This document shows positions 1 to 6,104 of a stretch of DNA of 9,006 nucleotides, piece after piece. How positions within the stretch are numbered: the first letter of the stretch is position 1; every line of letters begins with the position of its first letter. The notes below the pieces were generated by a model that worked only from the letters and a program-made list of their open reading frames with translations, was not told where the DNA came from and searched no databases. This DNA is from Methylobacter sp. (GTDB taxonomy: Bacteria; Pseudomonadota; Gammaproteobacteria; Methylococcales; Methylomonadaceae). Made by a program: the position numbers and the translations under genes. The stretch spans positions 1 through 9,006 of the forward strand of contig JAQTLI010000085.1 in NCBI GenBank assembly GCA_028714995.1. Direction: 5' to 3'.

Positions 1-20
1 TTTTCGGTCTTAAAACTTCC

Positions 21-1064
21 TCAATATTCGATCCAGATCAACTCGACACGACGATTTTCAGATCTGCCCGCTTCCGTTCTGTTATCGGCAATAGGCTGGG
101 TTTCGCCGTAGCCTTTCGCAGTCAGTTTGTTGGTAACGCCTTTCATTTTAAGGTAATCAGCAACTGACTTCGCACGCCGTTGCGACAACTTCATATTATA
201 GGCGTTGCTTCCTTCGCTGCTGGTATGACCCTGGACTTCAATATCATTTTTCTGAGGATAGGAAATAAGATTTTCCGCGACACCATCAAGAATTTTCTTG
301 GCATTCAACGTCAACTCCGCAGAGTCATATTTGAAGTGTTCACCTTTAAGTACAAGTCTGACAGGGCATCCGGTATTGTCAACCTTGCTGCCTTTGATGG
401 TTCCCGGACAGCGATCCAAACAGTCGTTAACACCGTCAGAATCCGCATCCAGGGTGGAACAATCTCTAACAGGGGCGGCAGCGACCACGGGCTCGGCCCT
501 TGCCACATGTTTCGGCTTGTCACCGAACGGAACGACAAAACCGACGTTAACCACCATATCATGAAATTCGTCTGTACCGGGCTGTACATGAGCATTGAGA
601 TTGTTATTGTAACGATAACGTACATCACTGCGGATCAAGAAGTTGTCGTGCAGCTCGTAGGTAAAACCTGCACCTGCTTCGCCGATAAGGCCCACACCGC
701 AATTAGCGGAAGCACAAGTGTTCATAGCGCCTAAACCAACGACAGTATAAGGCGAGAATTTATCGCGGAAGAAATAATACTGTACATCAGCCGTGCCGCC
801 AGCCAGATCCCAGGGACCGTTAGCGCCTCCAAATCCTTCATAAAACCCTTTCACCTCGACGTTAAAATGTTTATCGATGATCTTGCCGACGCCCATACCG
901 CCGCCCCAACCGTCACTAGCATTCCGATCACCACCGGTTTTAACAAATGAAGCGAAAGGCGCTACATACCAACGATTATCCTGGATTAGATCGGCGGCCT
1001 GTGCCAGCGGCAGAAAGCCCACGCTGGTTAATGATGCAATAGTGAGTAATTTTCTTTTCAACAT
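21..1064 (-). CDS. OmpA-family outer membrane protein (beta-barrel, thrombospondin type 3 linker, OmpA C-terminal domain)
   Basis: Predicted 347-residue outer membrane protein that spans the outer membrane and grips peptidoglycan. Residues 1-23 form a signal peptide ending AQA before ADLIQ. Residues 30-181 look like an 8-strand barrel with alternating aromatic strands, ending VVPFG. Residues 201-234 are a Cys-containing linker with a calcium-binding thrombospondin type 3 motif (DADSDGVNDCLDRCP). Residues 237-347 are an OmpA/Pal-like domain with NxxLSxxRA at 290-298 and NRRVEL near the end. The Arg expected to bind diaminopimelate is present (R297). The usual Asp of GHTD is Ser here (GHTSSEG, S282). 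The start was chosen at 1064 because GAAGGA lies just upstream and the signal peptide begins there; an in-frame ATG 48 bases upstream would add a non-signal stretch. It is divergent from the copper-storage gene. The family assignment is firm; the exact physiological role is not known. Confidence 0.93.
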   Translation of the reverse strand: MLKRKLLTIASLTSVGFLPLAQAADLIQDNRWYVAPFASFVKTGGDRNASDGWGGGMGVGKIIDKHFNVEVKGFYEGFGGANGPWDLAGGTADVQYYFFRDKFSPYTVVGLGAMNTCASANCGVGLIGEAGAGFTYELHDNFLIRSDVRYRYNNNLNAHVQPGTDEFHDMVVNVGFVVPFGDKPKHVARAEPVVAAAPVRDCSTLDADSDGVNDCLDRCPGTIKGSKVDNTGCPVRLVLKGEHFKYDSAELTLNAKKILDGVAENLISYPQKNDIEVQGHTSSEGSNAYNMKLSQRRAKSVADYLKMKGVTNKLTAKGYGETQPIADNRTEAGRSENRRVELIWIEY

Positions 1065-1169
1065 AATATTTTCCTTCAATGTAATAAAAAATGGGAATCC
1101 ATAAAAACACATAAGTTCAATTTAATTTTTTACTCAGTCAATCCATTAAAAGTAGAAAGAAAACACCAT

Positions 1170-1198
1170 GAATTACAATTAGTACAATATATTTGCAA
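1170..1198 (-). promoter_or_regulatory. candidate sigma70-type promoter of the ompA-family gene
   Basis: Read on the minus strand, TTGCAA (1198-1193) and TAATTC (1175-1170) are separated by 17 bases, within AT-rich DNA about 105 bases before the start codon. This is a by-eye match of moderate quality. The shared palindromic element further upstream (1384-1432) may be the true control region. Confidence 0.25.
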
Positions 1199-1383
1199 TG
1201 TAATTACAAAGTATTCGGTCTAGCGTTCATTTTGAGGCGATTATTTGCTGCAACTTACACGCTTTTTATCATTGTTCTCGTTATTTCATTTCGGTTTACA
1301 CTATCTTGAACGAAGATGATGTTAATGCCATCTCTACAGAAAACACTCTTACGGTAACTAGTGTTGTTAAAAAATCTCAAATG

Positions 1384-1432
1384 TAGCTTAACCGCAACAT
1401 TATCAGCCCGTCTGTGCGGTACCCCACATAAC
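1384..1432 (-). promoter_or_regulatory. shared palindromic element, copy A (facing ompA)
   Basis: On the minus strand this reads TGTGGGGTACCGCACA (1428-1413), a 16-base palindrome with one mismatched base pair. It is followed by GAC, then GGCTGAT and GCGGTTAAGCTA. The same order of blocks is found in copies B, C and D. It lies about 350 bases before the ompA-family start codon, on the strand facing it. Conservation of both the palindrome and the tail supports a regulator site plus promoter or leader; the regulator is unknown. Confidence 0.55.
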
Positions 1433-1815
1433 CGCCTCGTGAAGCAAAATACTTGCACTTTTCTTTAAAAATGTGTGTCAAGTGCATCATATATCTGACT
1501 ATTTTTAACGCATTCCACTCATGAGAAACCAGCCATTTGAGGTACGGCGAACCTATGGTGTTCAAGATTGAATCTCACTTTGTTGAGTAATAGTGTCACG
1601 AACTACCGGGTTTGCCGTTGGGATATTGGATATTTCAAGCCCCATATTTTTCCCCTTTCTGAAGCCTTTCCTTCTGTTAAGTCAGTACATTGTAGAAATT
1701 AGACTGTTCTTTCCAACCCAAAAACCTCAATCGATTTGAAATAGCGTAAAGGCCATGGATTTGCGAATTGACTGAATAATGCCCTCTCAACGCCTACAGA
1801 ACCCACTCTGAATAT

Positions 1816-1856
1816 TAAGTGCGTTACCGTACCGACAGCGGCTGATTTTGCGGCTA
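1816..1856 (+). promoter_or_regulatory. shared palindromic element, copy B (before the copper-storage gene)
   Basis: GTGCGTTACCGTAC (1819-1832) is followed by CGACAGC, GGCTGATTTTGCGGCTA and ATGTATCT. It matches copy D almost base for base, including the tail. Its end is only about 55 bases before the copper-storage start codon, far closer than the roughly 300-350 bases at the other copies, so this gene would have a short leader. Confidence 0.55.
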
Positions 1857-1910
1857 ATGTATCTCCGAGGATTTGACGCCACGCTTGTTTTTTTACCTTA
1901 GGAGAATCCC

Positions 1911-2261
1911 ATGAAGCACTCAACCCACACTGAACCCGCTATGCAAGCCTGTATAGAGGTTTGTAGTCATTGTCATCAAGTCTGCCTGAAAACCGCCATG
2001 AATCACTGCCTCAAGACCGGCGGAAAGCATGTTGAAGCAGAGCACTTCCGCCTCATGATCAGCTGCGCCGAAATCTGCCAGACATCGGCCAATTTTCAGC
2101 TCATTAACTCTCCTTTTCATCGTCATGTTTGCGAGGTTTGCGCCGAAGTCTGTGAGGCATGCGCACTGAGCTGCGAGAAACTCGGCGGCATGGATGAATG
2201 CGTTAAGTCATGTCGAGATTGCGCAGAGAGTTGCCGGAAAATGGCGAGCGCTCGACACTAA
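1911..2261 (+). CDS. four-helix-bundle copper-storage protein, Csp3-like (DUF326 family)
   Basis: This 116-residue protein has 16 cysteines, mostly in helical CxxxC or CxxC spacing (residues 14, 18, 21, 25, 33, 52, 56, 74, 77, 81, 84, 88, 97, 101, 104, 108). That is the signature of Csp proteins, whose four-helix bundles fill their core with Cu(I) bound to cysteine thiolates. There is no signal peptide, so it should be cytosolic like Csp3 rather than exported like Csp1. Several histidines (3, 6, 20, 22, 32, 40, 45, 70, 72) may help metal entry. AGGAGA lies 5-10 bases before the ATG. The shared palindromic element sits just upstream, and the PQQ-type dehydrogenase gene follows after 22 bases, probably in one transcript. 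Csp proteins were first characterised in a methanotroph but are widespread. Copper storage is inferred from the family. Confidence 0.9.
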   Translation: MKHSTHTEPAMQACIEVCSHCHQVCLKTAMNHCLKTGGKHVEAEHFRLMISCAEICQTSANFQLINSPFHRHVCEVCAEVCEACALSCEKLGGMDECVKSCRDCAESCRKMASARH

Positions 2262-2283
2262 GCGTGAATCGGGTTTTTTAGTC

Positions 2284-3636
2284 ATGTACCCAAGATACTT
2301 GTTGTTGTTCGCGATGCTGGTGATAGCTCTAACGGCGTATGGCGAAGAAGCGCGGTTGCCGATCTCGGCGGGCTTCGGTCCTCATCCCCAACTGCCGCCG
2401 CCCAACCCGACCTTGATTCCCACAGTGAACATTGCTCCAGCCAAAGGCTGGCCTATAAATGGTAAACCGGTGGCGGCGCCAGGGATGACTGTAAACGCCT
2501 TTGCCAGTGAACTCAATCACCCGCGCTGGCTTTATGTGCTGCCCAACGGGGACGTATTGGTCGCCGAAACCAATGCACTACCTAAGCCCGAGGGCGGAAC
2601 AGGCATCAAAGACTGGATCACTCAGCGGGTCATGAACAAGGCCGGTGCAGGCGTAGCCAGCGCCAATCGCATCACACTGCTGCGTGATGCCGATGGCAAC
2701 GGTGTGGCCGAAACGCGAACGGTATTCATCGAAGGCTTAAACTCACCCTTCGGCATGGCGCTGGTGGGTAACGATTTCTACGTAGCCAACACGGATGCCG
2801 TGGTGAAATTTCCTTACACCGAAGGCGCAAACCGAATCACTCAGCCGGGGACTAAGGTGATCGATTTACCGGCGGGGTCACTCAATTACCACTGGACCAA
2901 GAACCTCCTGGCCAGTCGGGATGGGGCACGACTGTATGTGACAGTGGGATCGAACAGTAATATAGCCGAGAACGGCATGGATCAAGAGGTCGGCCGCGCC
3001 GCCATCTGGGAGGTGGATCCGAAACACGGAAGCCATCGAATCTATGCGTCCGGTCTGCGCAATCCCAACGGGCTAGCCTGGGATCCGGATAGCGGGACAC
3101 TTTGGACCGTGGTCAACGAGCGCGATGAACTCGGCAGCGATCTGGTTCCGGATTACCTGACTTCGGTACCTGACGGTAGCTTCTTCGGCTGGCCTTACAG
3201 CTACTTTGGCCAGCATCTGGACGAACGCGTGCAGCCACAGCGGCCCGACCTGGTCGCCAAAGCCAGGATGCCGGATTATGCCCTCGGTCCGCACACCGCT
3301 TCGCTTGGCCTAGCTTTTTCCAAGAACGCCGTATGGCCGACAACATACGACAACGGAGTTTTCATTGGCCAGCACGGTTCATGGAACCGCAAGCCACGCA
3401 GCGGCTACCGGGTAATCTTTGTACCTTTCAGAGCAGGCAAGCCTTTTGGAGATCCGATCGATGTGCTGACAGGTTTTGTTAGCGCCGATGGCGATGCGTT
3501 CGGGCGACCCGTAGGCGTTGCACTCGACAAGCAAGCGGCGCTGCTGATCGCCGATGATGTGGGCAACACCATCTGGCGCGTTACGGCGTCGACTATGGCC
3601 CACAGTCCAATTCGGCCGAGGACAACAGAACGATAG
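2284..3636 (+). CDS. PQQ-type sugar/sorbosone dehydrogenase-family protein, exported beta-propeller
   Basis: Predicted 450-residue periplasmic beta-propeller of the L-sorbosone dehydrogenase / soluble glucose dehydrogenase-like family, which oxidises sugars or aldehydes with pyrroloquinoline quinone. Residues 1-20 are a signal peptide (YLLLFAMLVIALTAYG core). Family landmarks in order are HWTKNL (His203, candidate catalytic base), GSNSNIAENG, GLRNPNG (257-263, equivalent to the PQQ-contacting GxRNPxG), NERDELG, FFGWPYSYFG, HTASLGLAF, HGSWNR (His364 onward), GRPVGVA and ADDVGNTIWRV. The start was set at 2284 because the signal peptide begins there. An in-frame ATG at 2194 inside the copper-storage gene would bury it behind 30 charged residues. 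No good Shine-Dalgarno is visible before 2284, so translation may be coupled to the upstream gene. Substrate and electron acceptor cannot be read from the sequence. Confidence 0.87.
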   Translation: MYPRYLLLFAMLVIALTAYGEEARLPISAGFGPHPQLPPPNPTLIPTVNIAPAKGWPINGKPVAAPGMTVNAFASELNHPRWLYVLPNGDVLVAETNALPKPEGGTGIKDWITQRVMNKAGAGVASANRITLLRDADGNGVAETRTVFIEGLNSPFGMALVGNDFYVANTDAVVKFPYTEGANRITQPGTKVIDLPAGSLNYHWTKNLLASRDGARLYVTVGSNSNIAENGMDQEVGRAAIWEVDPKHGSHRIYASGLRNPNGLAWDPDSGTLWTVVNERDELGSDLVPDYLTSVPDGSFFGWPYSYFGQHLDERVQPQRPDLVAKARMPDYALGPHTASLGLAFSKNAVWPTTYDNGVFIGQHGSWNRKPRSGYRVIFVPFRAGKPFGDPIDVLTGFVSADGDAFGRPVGVALDKQAALLIADDVGNTIWRVTASTMAHSPIRPRTTER

Positions 3637-3799
3637 GCCAAACCCATACGCGGGGCTCTGGCCCATATTTAAAATCGTTCCCGCGTTCGGCGTTCGGAAT
3701 GAGATTAATGTGCAAGGTTTGTATGTATCCCGGATCAGCATTGAAGATGTTTTTCAGCAGTTGGCTACAAATGCAGAAGTTGCCATCACCATTTTCAGC

Positions 3800-3841
3800 T
3801 TATGTGCGATACCGCACAGACCGAGGACGATTTTACGGATA
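3800..3841 (+). promoter_or_regulatory. shared palindromic element, copy C (before the dead lipoprotein copy)
   Basis: TGTGCGATACCGCACA (3803-3818) is palindromic at 14 of 16 positions. It is followed by GACCGAGGACGATTTTACGGATA, matching the tail of copies B and D. It lies about 320 bases before the ATG at 4137, nearly the same distance as copy D to the live lipoprotein gene. Confidence 0.55.
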
Positions 3842-3877
3842 GCCTGTTTGCCAGATCGTTATCGCTGTGTTCGACGA

Positions 3878-3908
3878 GTCCCGCAATTCTTCGGCGGAAT
3901 AGCGGGAC
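3878..3908 (+). repeat. inverted repeat / hairpin in the leader
   Basis: GTCCCGC (3878-3884) pairs with GCGGGAC (3902-3908). Inside it ATTC pairs with GAAT after an A/A mismatch, leaving a 7-base loop TTCGGCG. TCGCT and AGCGA flank it as a possible outer stem. There is no T-run after it, so it is not a standard terminator. It may be an RNA structure in the transcript leader. It is not present at this place in the other leader copy. Confidence 0.4.
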
Positions 3909-4063
3909 GATAGCGACATCAAACCGCCATCTTAAGCAGGAAAGTTGTTATTGGTAAATATCTGATTGCGTAAGCGATTAGAGGCGCTAACGGTTTCGGG
4001 AACAACACCTGATCGTTAGTCGAATCTTAGTTGTCATGGTTTTTGTATTCAAAACCTATCTCA

Positions 4064-4102
4064 GTAGACCGTTCGCCCTGAACTATCGAAGGGTTTCTTC
4101 AG
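4064..4102 (+). repeat. REP-like palindromic unit in leader copy 1
   Basis: It contains TTCGCCCTGAACTATCGAAG followed by GG, with CCCT and AGGG as a short stem. It resembles the widely dispersed repeat built on TTCGCCCTGAGC...TCGAAGGG in many proteobacterial genomes. The same 39 bases recur at 6175-6213. The link to the dispersed family is from memory of such repeats, not from a search. Confidence 0.45.
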
Positions 4103-4136
4103 CCACCGAGATAAACACTTAACTGGAGATTTAGTC

Positions 4137-4172
4137 ATGAAATACCTTGTCAGATTTTTTTTCGCTTTTTTT
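4137..4172 (+). pseudogene. remnant of a BON-domain lipoprotein gene (first 12 codons only)
   Basis: The ATG has the same CTGGAGATTTAGTC ribosome-binding context as the intact gene at 6249. The first 12 residues read MKYLVRFFFAFF against MKYLIRFFSAFF, 10 identical. After this the match is lost: no lipobox cysteine and no BON domain follow. The frame happens to stay open to 4679, but its later part is the non-coding leader of the next decayed gene read as protein, so the 180-residue product is not believed to be a real protein. Confidence 0.75.
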
Positions 4173-4190
4173 TGGCCATTCGGGGAATCG

Positions 4191-4535
4191 CTATTTTTGC
4201 GAAAGCTTATTAGTGCCTTTCCAGTCCCAATTAGCGGTAAAAATTATTTGTGTCCTTCAGAGTACAGAATCACTATTGCCTGCAACTACTTCGACTTCTC
4301 CCGATCCAACAAGGAGATCGGGACTTTGCTACGCAATGTCTTGACGCAGTCTTGCAATGCCTTGCATTTTCCTCTGCAAGCTCCGAAAAAATGCCCGGCG
4401 CTATGGCTATCTGAGACTAAAAATCACCCTCGCTACATTCCACTCCCAAGATTTTCAGCGAAAATTCTGGAGCTCGTTGCGGAGTTGAAGTTTTTTAGGG
4501 ATAAAATGACAATTTCCGAAAAACGAAAAACCCTG
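4191..4535. other. unassigned stretch between two decayed modules
   Basis: No recognised gene or match to the rest of the window. One hairpin is visible: TCCCGATC (4299-4306) pairs with GATCGGGA (4316-4323) around a 9-base loop. It may be scrambled remains of the lost lipoprotein body or foreign filler. Confidence 0.4.
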
Positions 4536-4670
4536 CAAAGCCTCGCCTCAATCCCTATCCGGGTTTACCACTTCCGGATTGTACAGTTACCGGAGTTCTC
4601 CTTGGGCCAACGACTCGGACAGAATGACTGTGTAGCGGCCAAACATATTGATACCGCAATTTTGAGGAGC
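4536..4670 (+). repeat. leader repeat of the His/Ala-rich protein gene, copy 1
   Basis: This aligns without gaps to 5215-5349, with about 20 mismatches in 135 bases by hand. Both copies share CAAAGCCTCGCCTCAA, an inverted repeat ATCCGG/CCGGAT with an 11-base loop (4557-4562 with 4574-4579), AGCGGCCAAACATATTGATA and the TTTTGAGGAGCC ribosome binding site. Copy 1 leads into a frameshifted gene. Confidence 0.85.
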
Positions 4671-4675
4671 CGACC

Positions 4676-4812
4676 ATGAAAAATTCGCTATTACATCCCT
4701 TATTGTCTGGCCCGTGACGGCATCGACCACGTCCCCGTTCAACTCGGGCAATATCAACAGAACGTTAAACGGAAATCTCAGTCACCATGCGAACAGATAT
4801 CAACTTTTCTGA
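4676..4812 (+). pseudogene. frameshifted copy of the small exported protein gene at 5356
   Basis: The ATG follows GAGGAGCCGACC, matching the intact copy. As written the frame stops after 13 codons. Compared with the intact gene (ATGAAAACATTCGCTAT), one base is missing in the sixth to eighth position (ATGAAAAATTCGCTAT). Restoring it gives a signal-peptide-like MK-x-FAITSLIVWPVTA, parallel to MKTFAIASLVLIILPIAG, and a frame open to the TGA at 4810. The rest of the repaired frame lacks the Ala/His-rich repeats, so the body is also eroded or replaced. It ends 8 bases before chaB. Confidence 0.65.
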
Positions 4813-4820
4813 GGTAGGAC

Positions 4821-5054
4821 ATGCCCTATAAAGATATAAACGATTTGCCAAAAAGTGTGCGGGAACATTTGCCGACACATGCCCAGGAGATTTACCAAGC
4901 TGCTTATAACAATGCTTGGGACGAATATGGGCAAGACGAAGAACGGGCGCATCGGGTAGCTTGGAGTGCAGTCAAAAAAAAATATAAGAAGGATGAATCC
5001 AGCGGACAATGGAAAGCCAGGTATAAGAACCAAGACGAGCAAAGTTCACGTTAG
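4821..5054 (+). CDS. chaB: ChaB family protein
   Basis: This 77-residue soluble protein matches ChaB over most of its length: the opening MPYKDINDLPKSVREHLP, the central HAQEIYQAAYNNAWDEY, and RAHRVAWSAVKKKY followed by G-W. ChaB was named in E. coli as a possible cation transport regulator beside chaA, but its molecular role is unsettled. Here there is no chaA; it sits among small stress and envelope genes, as is common in environmental proteobacteria. GAGGTAGGAC just before the ATG supplies the ribosome binding site. The tail after residue 64 is charged and not conserved as far as can be judged. No signal peptide or membrane segment is present. Confidence 0.92.
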   Translation: MPYKDINDLPKSVREHLPTHAQEIYQAAYNNAWDEYGQDEERAHRVAWSAVKKKYKKDESSGQWKARYKNQDEQSSR

Positions 5055-5214
5055 TCTTTAGGCCGGAAAATTTTCACCGGTAAATCTTCGCTTGACTAAG
5101 TTTCTCTGCCGAGATTTCTAATGAAGCATTGAAACTCAGTGGGTTTTTTAAAGGATTTAAGTGCTGGTAATCGCGCACAATGCCACGACAGGAAGATCAA
5201 ATAGAAAGGGCCAA

Positions 5215-5349
5215 CAAAGCCTCGCCTCAACCCATATCCGGCTTTGCCGCTTCCGGATCGTACAGTTATCGCAGTTCTCCTTGCGCCACCAGCTCGGACT
5301 GAATGGCGGTTTAGCGGCCAAACATATTGATATAGATATTTTGAGGAGC
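5215..5349 (+). repeat. leader repeat of the His/Ala-rich protein gene, copy 2 (functional copy)
   Basis: Partner of 4536-4670. It includes the inverted repeat ATCCGG (5236-5241) / CCGGAT (5253-5258) and ends in the GAGGAG ribosome binding site of the gene at 5356. With the chaB tail it fills the roughly 300 bases between chaB and that gene; no other gene is seen there. Conservation of the inverted repeat and its loop length in both copies hints at a transcribed leader structure or an operator. Confidence 0.8.
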
Positions 5350-5355
5350 CTGATC

Positions 5356-5679
5356 ATGAAAACATTCGCTATAGCATCTCTTGTACTCATAATCTTGCCG
5401 ATTGCCGGAATGGCTGCTACGGATCCAGTCACCAGTTTGCCGGGCGTACCACAAATTGACCAATCTCGTCCTGGATCCACTATGTCCGGTAAGGAAGAAA
5501 TTGCCGCTAAACATTTAGCGGCAGCTGCGGCGCATGAACAAGCCGCAATGCATCATAAGGCCGCCGCTGAAGCTATGCAGTCTGCACAATCAAAGGAACA
5601 TGCGAAGGCAGCAGGGAAAGAATCATCAATAGCGTGCCAAAAAAGCACAGAAGCTTTGATGTCTTCAATTGAAAAGTAA
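5356..5679 (+). CDS. small exported Ala/His-rich helical protein, function unknown
   Basis: Predicted 107-residue protein with a signal peptide (residues 1-20 or 21, ending AGMAA). A Pro/Gly-containing linker (22-44) follows, then a helical region rich in Ala and His: AAKHLAAAAAHEQAAMHHKA at 50-69 and further Ala/Glu/Lys to the end. His residues are at 53, 60, 66, 67 and 82, and a lone Cys at 94. Amphipathic repeats of the HxxAAxHH type occur in many unnamed small proteins of environmental proteobacteria; metal or envelope-stress roles are only guesses. The start at 5356 is set by the GAGGAG eight bases upstream and the signal peptide. An earlier in-frame start at 5161 would translate the repeated leader, which the decayed copy shows to be non-coding. 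A frameshifted relative lies at 4676. Confidence 0.8.
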   Translation: MKTFAIASLVLIILPIAGMAATDPVTSLPGVPQIDQSRPGSTMSGKEEIAAKHLAAAAAHEQAAMHHKAAAEAMQSAQSKEHAKAAGKESSIACQKSTEALMSSIEK

Positions 5680-5753
5680 TCAACAGTTTGATCCTACTGT
5701 AAGAAACGCCGGTCACTGCTATAGCCGCAGAGGAAATATACCGACGAAGCTGG

Positions 5754-5785
5754 CAACGGTGGACAAAAATTAAGTTTCACCGTTG
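5754..5785 (+). repeat. inverted repeat downstream of the His/Ala-rich gene
   Basis: CAACGGTG (5754-5761) pairs perfectly with CACCGTTG (5778-5785) around a 16-base AT-rich loop, about 75 bases after the stop codon. It could stabilise the 3' end of the transcript or help end it. No T-run follows, so it is not a canonical terminator. Confidence 0.4.
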
Positions 5786-5945
5786 ACTCGACTTATCTAT
5801 GCGAAGTTAATAATGACACTTCCCTAACCTGAAAACTTGAGTTTGAAGATACCTGCAATTGATTTGAAATGGCAGTATTAATTTCATGGATTTCGGTGTC
5901 GAAGGAATAGCCCGCTCATACAGCCTATATCACCCATCCTGCCCG

Positions 5946-5986
5946 TATGTGCGATACCGTACCGACTGAGGCTGATTTTTCGGCTA
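5946..5986 (+). promoter_or_regulatory. shared palindromic element, copy D (before the BON lipoprotein operon)
   Basis: TGTGCGATACCGTACC (5948-5963) is followed by GACTGAGGCTGATTTTTCGG and CTA. It is nearly identical to copy B through the tail and close to copy C. It lies about 285 bases before the lipoprotein start codon, so if it marks the promoter the transcript would carry an unusually long leader. Confidence 0.55.
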
Positions 5987-6104
5987 GTTTATCTTCAAGG
6001 TTTTGATTAAACCCCAATCTCGCCCTAAGCTTGATTCTTGGTCGAGGACACTTGCCAGTTTTTGGCAAATGGCAAACATCCAGCACCAGACATGTAACCT
6101 GTTG

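Larger units (their letters stand above)
1065..1910. other. gene-free divergent intergenic region between ompA-family and copper-storage genes
   Basis: No convincing coding sequence was found; the short open frames lack family resemblance and good ribosome binding sites. The left part is AT-rich and holds the presumed ompA promoter. Two copies of the shared palindromic element lie here, one facing each gene (1384-1432 minus, 1816-1856 plus). From about 1722 the sequence also resembles the DNA before the element upstream of the BON lipoprotein gene (5847 onward): both contain GATTTGAAAT followed by CATGGATTT at similar spacing. Confidence 0.6.
3637..4136. other. gene-free region: leader of a dead BON-lipoprotein copy
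   Basis: No supported gene. It holds the shared palindromic element copy C (3800-3841), a hairpin (3878-3908) and then a leader sequence (from 3997) closely matching that of the BON lipoprotein gene. No clear rho-independent terminator follows the dehydrogenase gene. Confidence 0.6.
3997..4173 (+). repeat. lipoprotein leader repeat, copy 1 (decayed gene)
   Basis: This matches 6105-6284 along its whole length. It begins CGGGAACAACACCTGAT and includes a 39-base identical block (4064-4102 = 6175-6213) and a 33-base identical block over the ribosome binding site and start codon (4116-4148 = 6228-6260). The match ends about 12 codons into the reading frame. Copy 2 leads into the intact BON lipoprotein gene, so copy 1 is the remnant of a duplication. 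Confidence 0.85.

Noticed and set aside
180..734. 184-codon open frame antisense to the ompA-family gene
   Set aside because: Shadow of a well-supported gene; no recognisable domain.
1065..1112. Upstream in-frame ATG for the ompA-family gene
   Set aside because: The residues added do not fit the signal peptide, and the GAAGGA site lies before the downstream ATG.
2194..2283. Earlier in-frame start for the dehydrogenase, inside the copper-storage gene
   Set aside because: It would add 30 residues in front of a clear signal peptide and overlap a firmly assigned gene.
3554..3913. 119-codon open frame overlapping the dehydrogenase 3' end
   Set aside because: It lies out of frame over a real gene and runs through element C and a hairpin; no family resemblance or ribosome binding site.
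4137..4679. A 180-codon open frame starting at a good ribosome binding site
   Set aside because: Only the first 12 codons match a known gene; the 3' third is the leader duplicated at 5215-5349, which is non-coding there. Treated as a pseudogene stub.
5161..5355. Longer N-terminus for the His/Ala-rich protein
   Set aside because: The added part is repeated leader sequence without a ribosome binding site, and it would bury the signal peptide.
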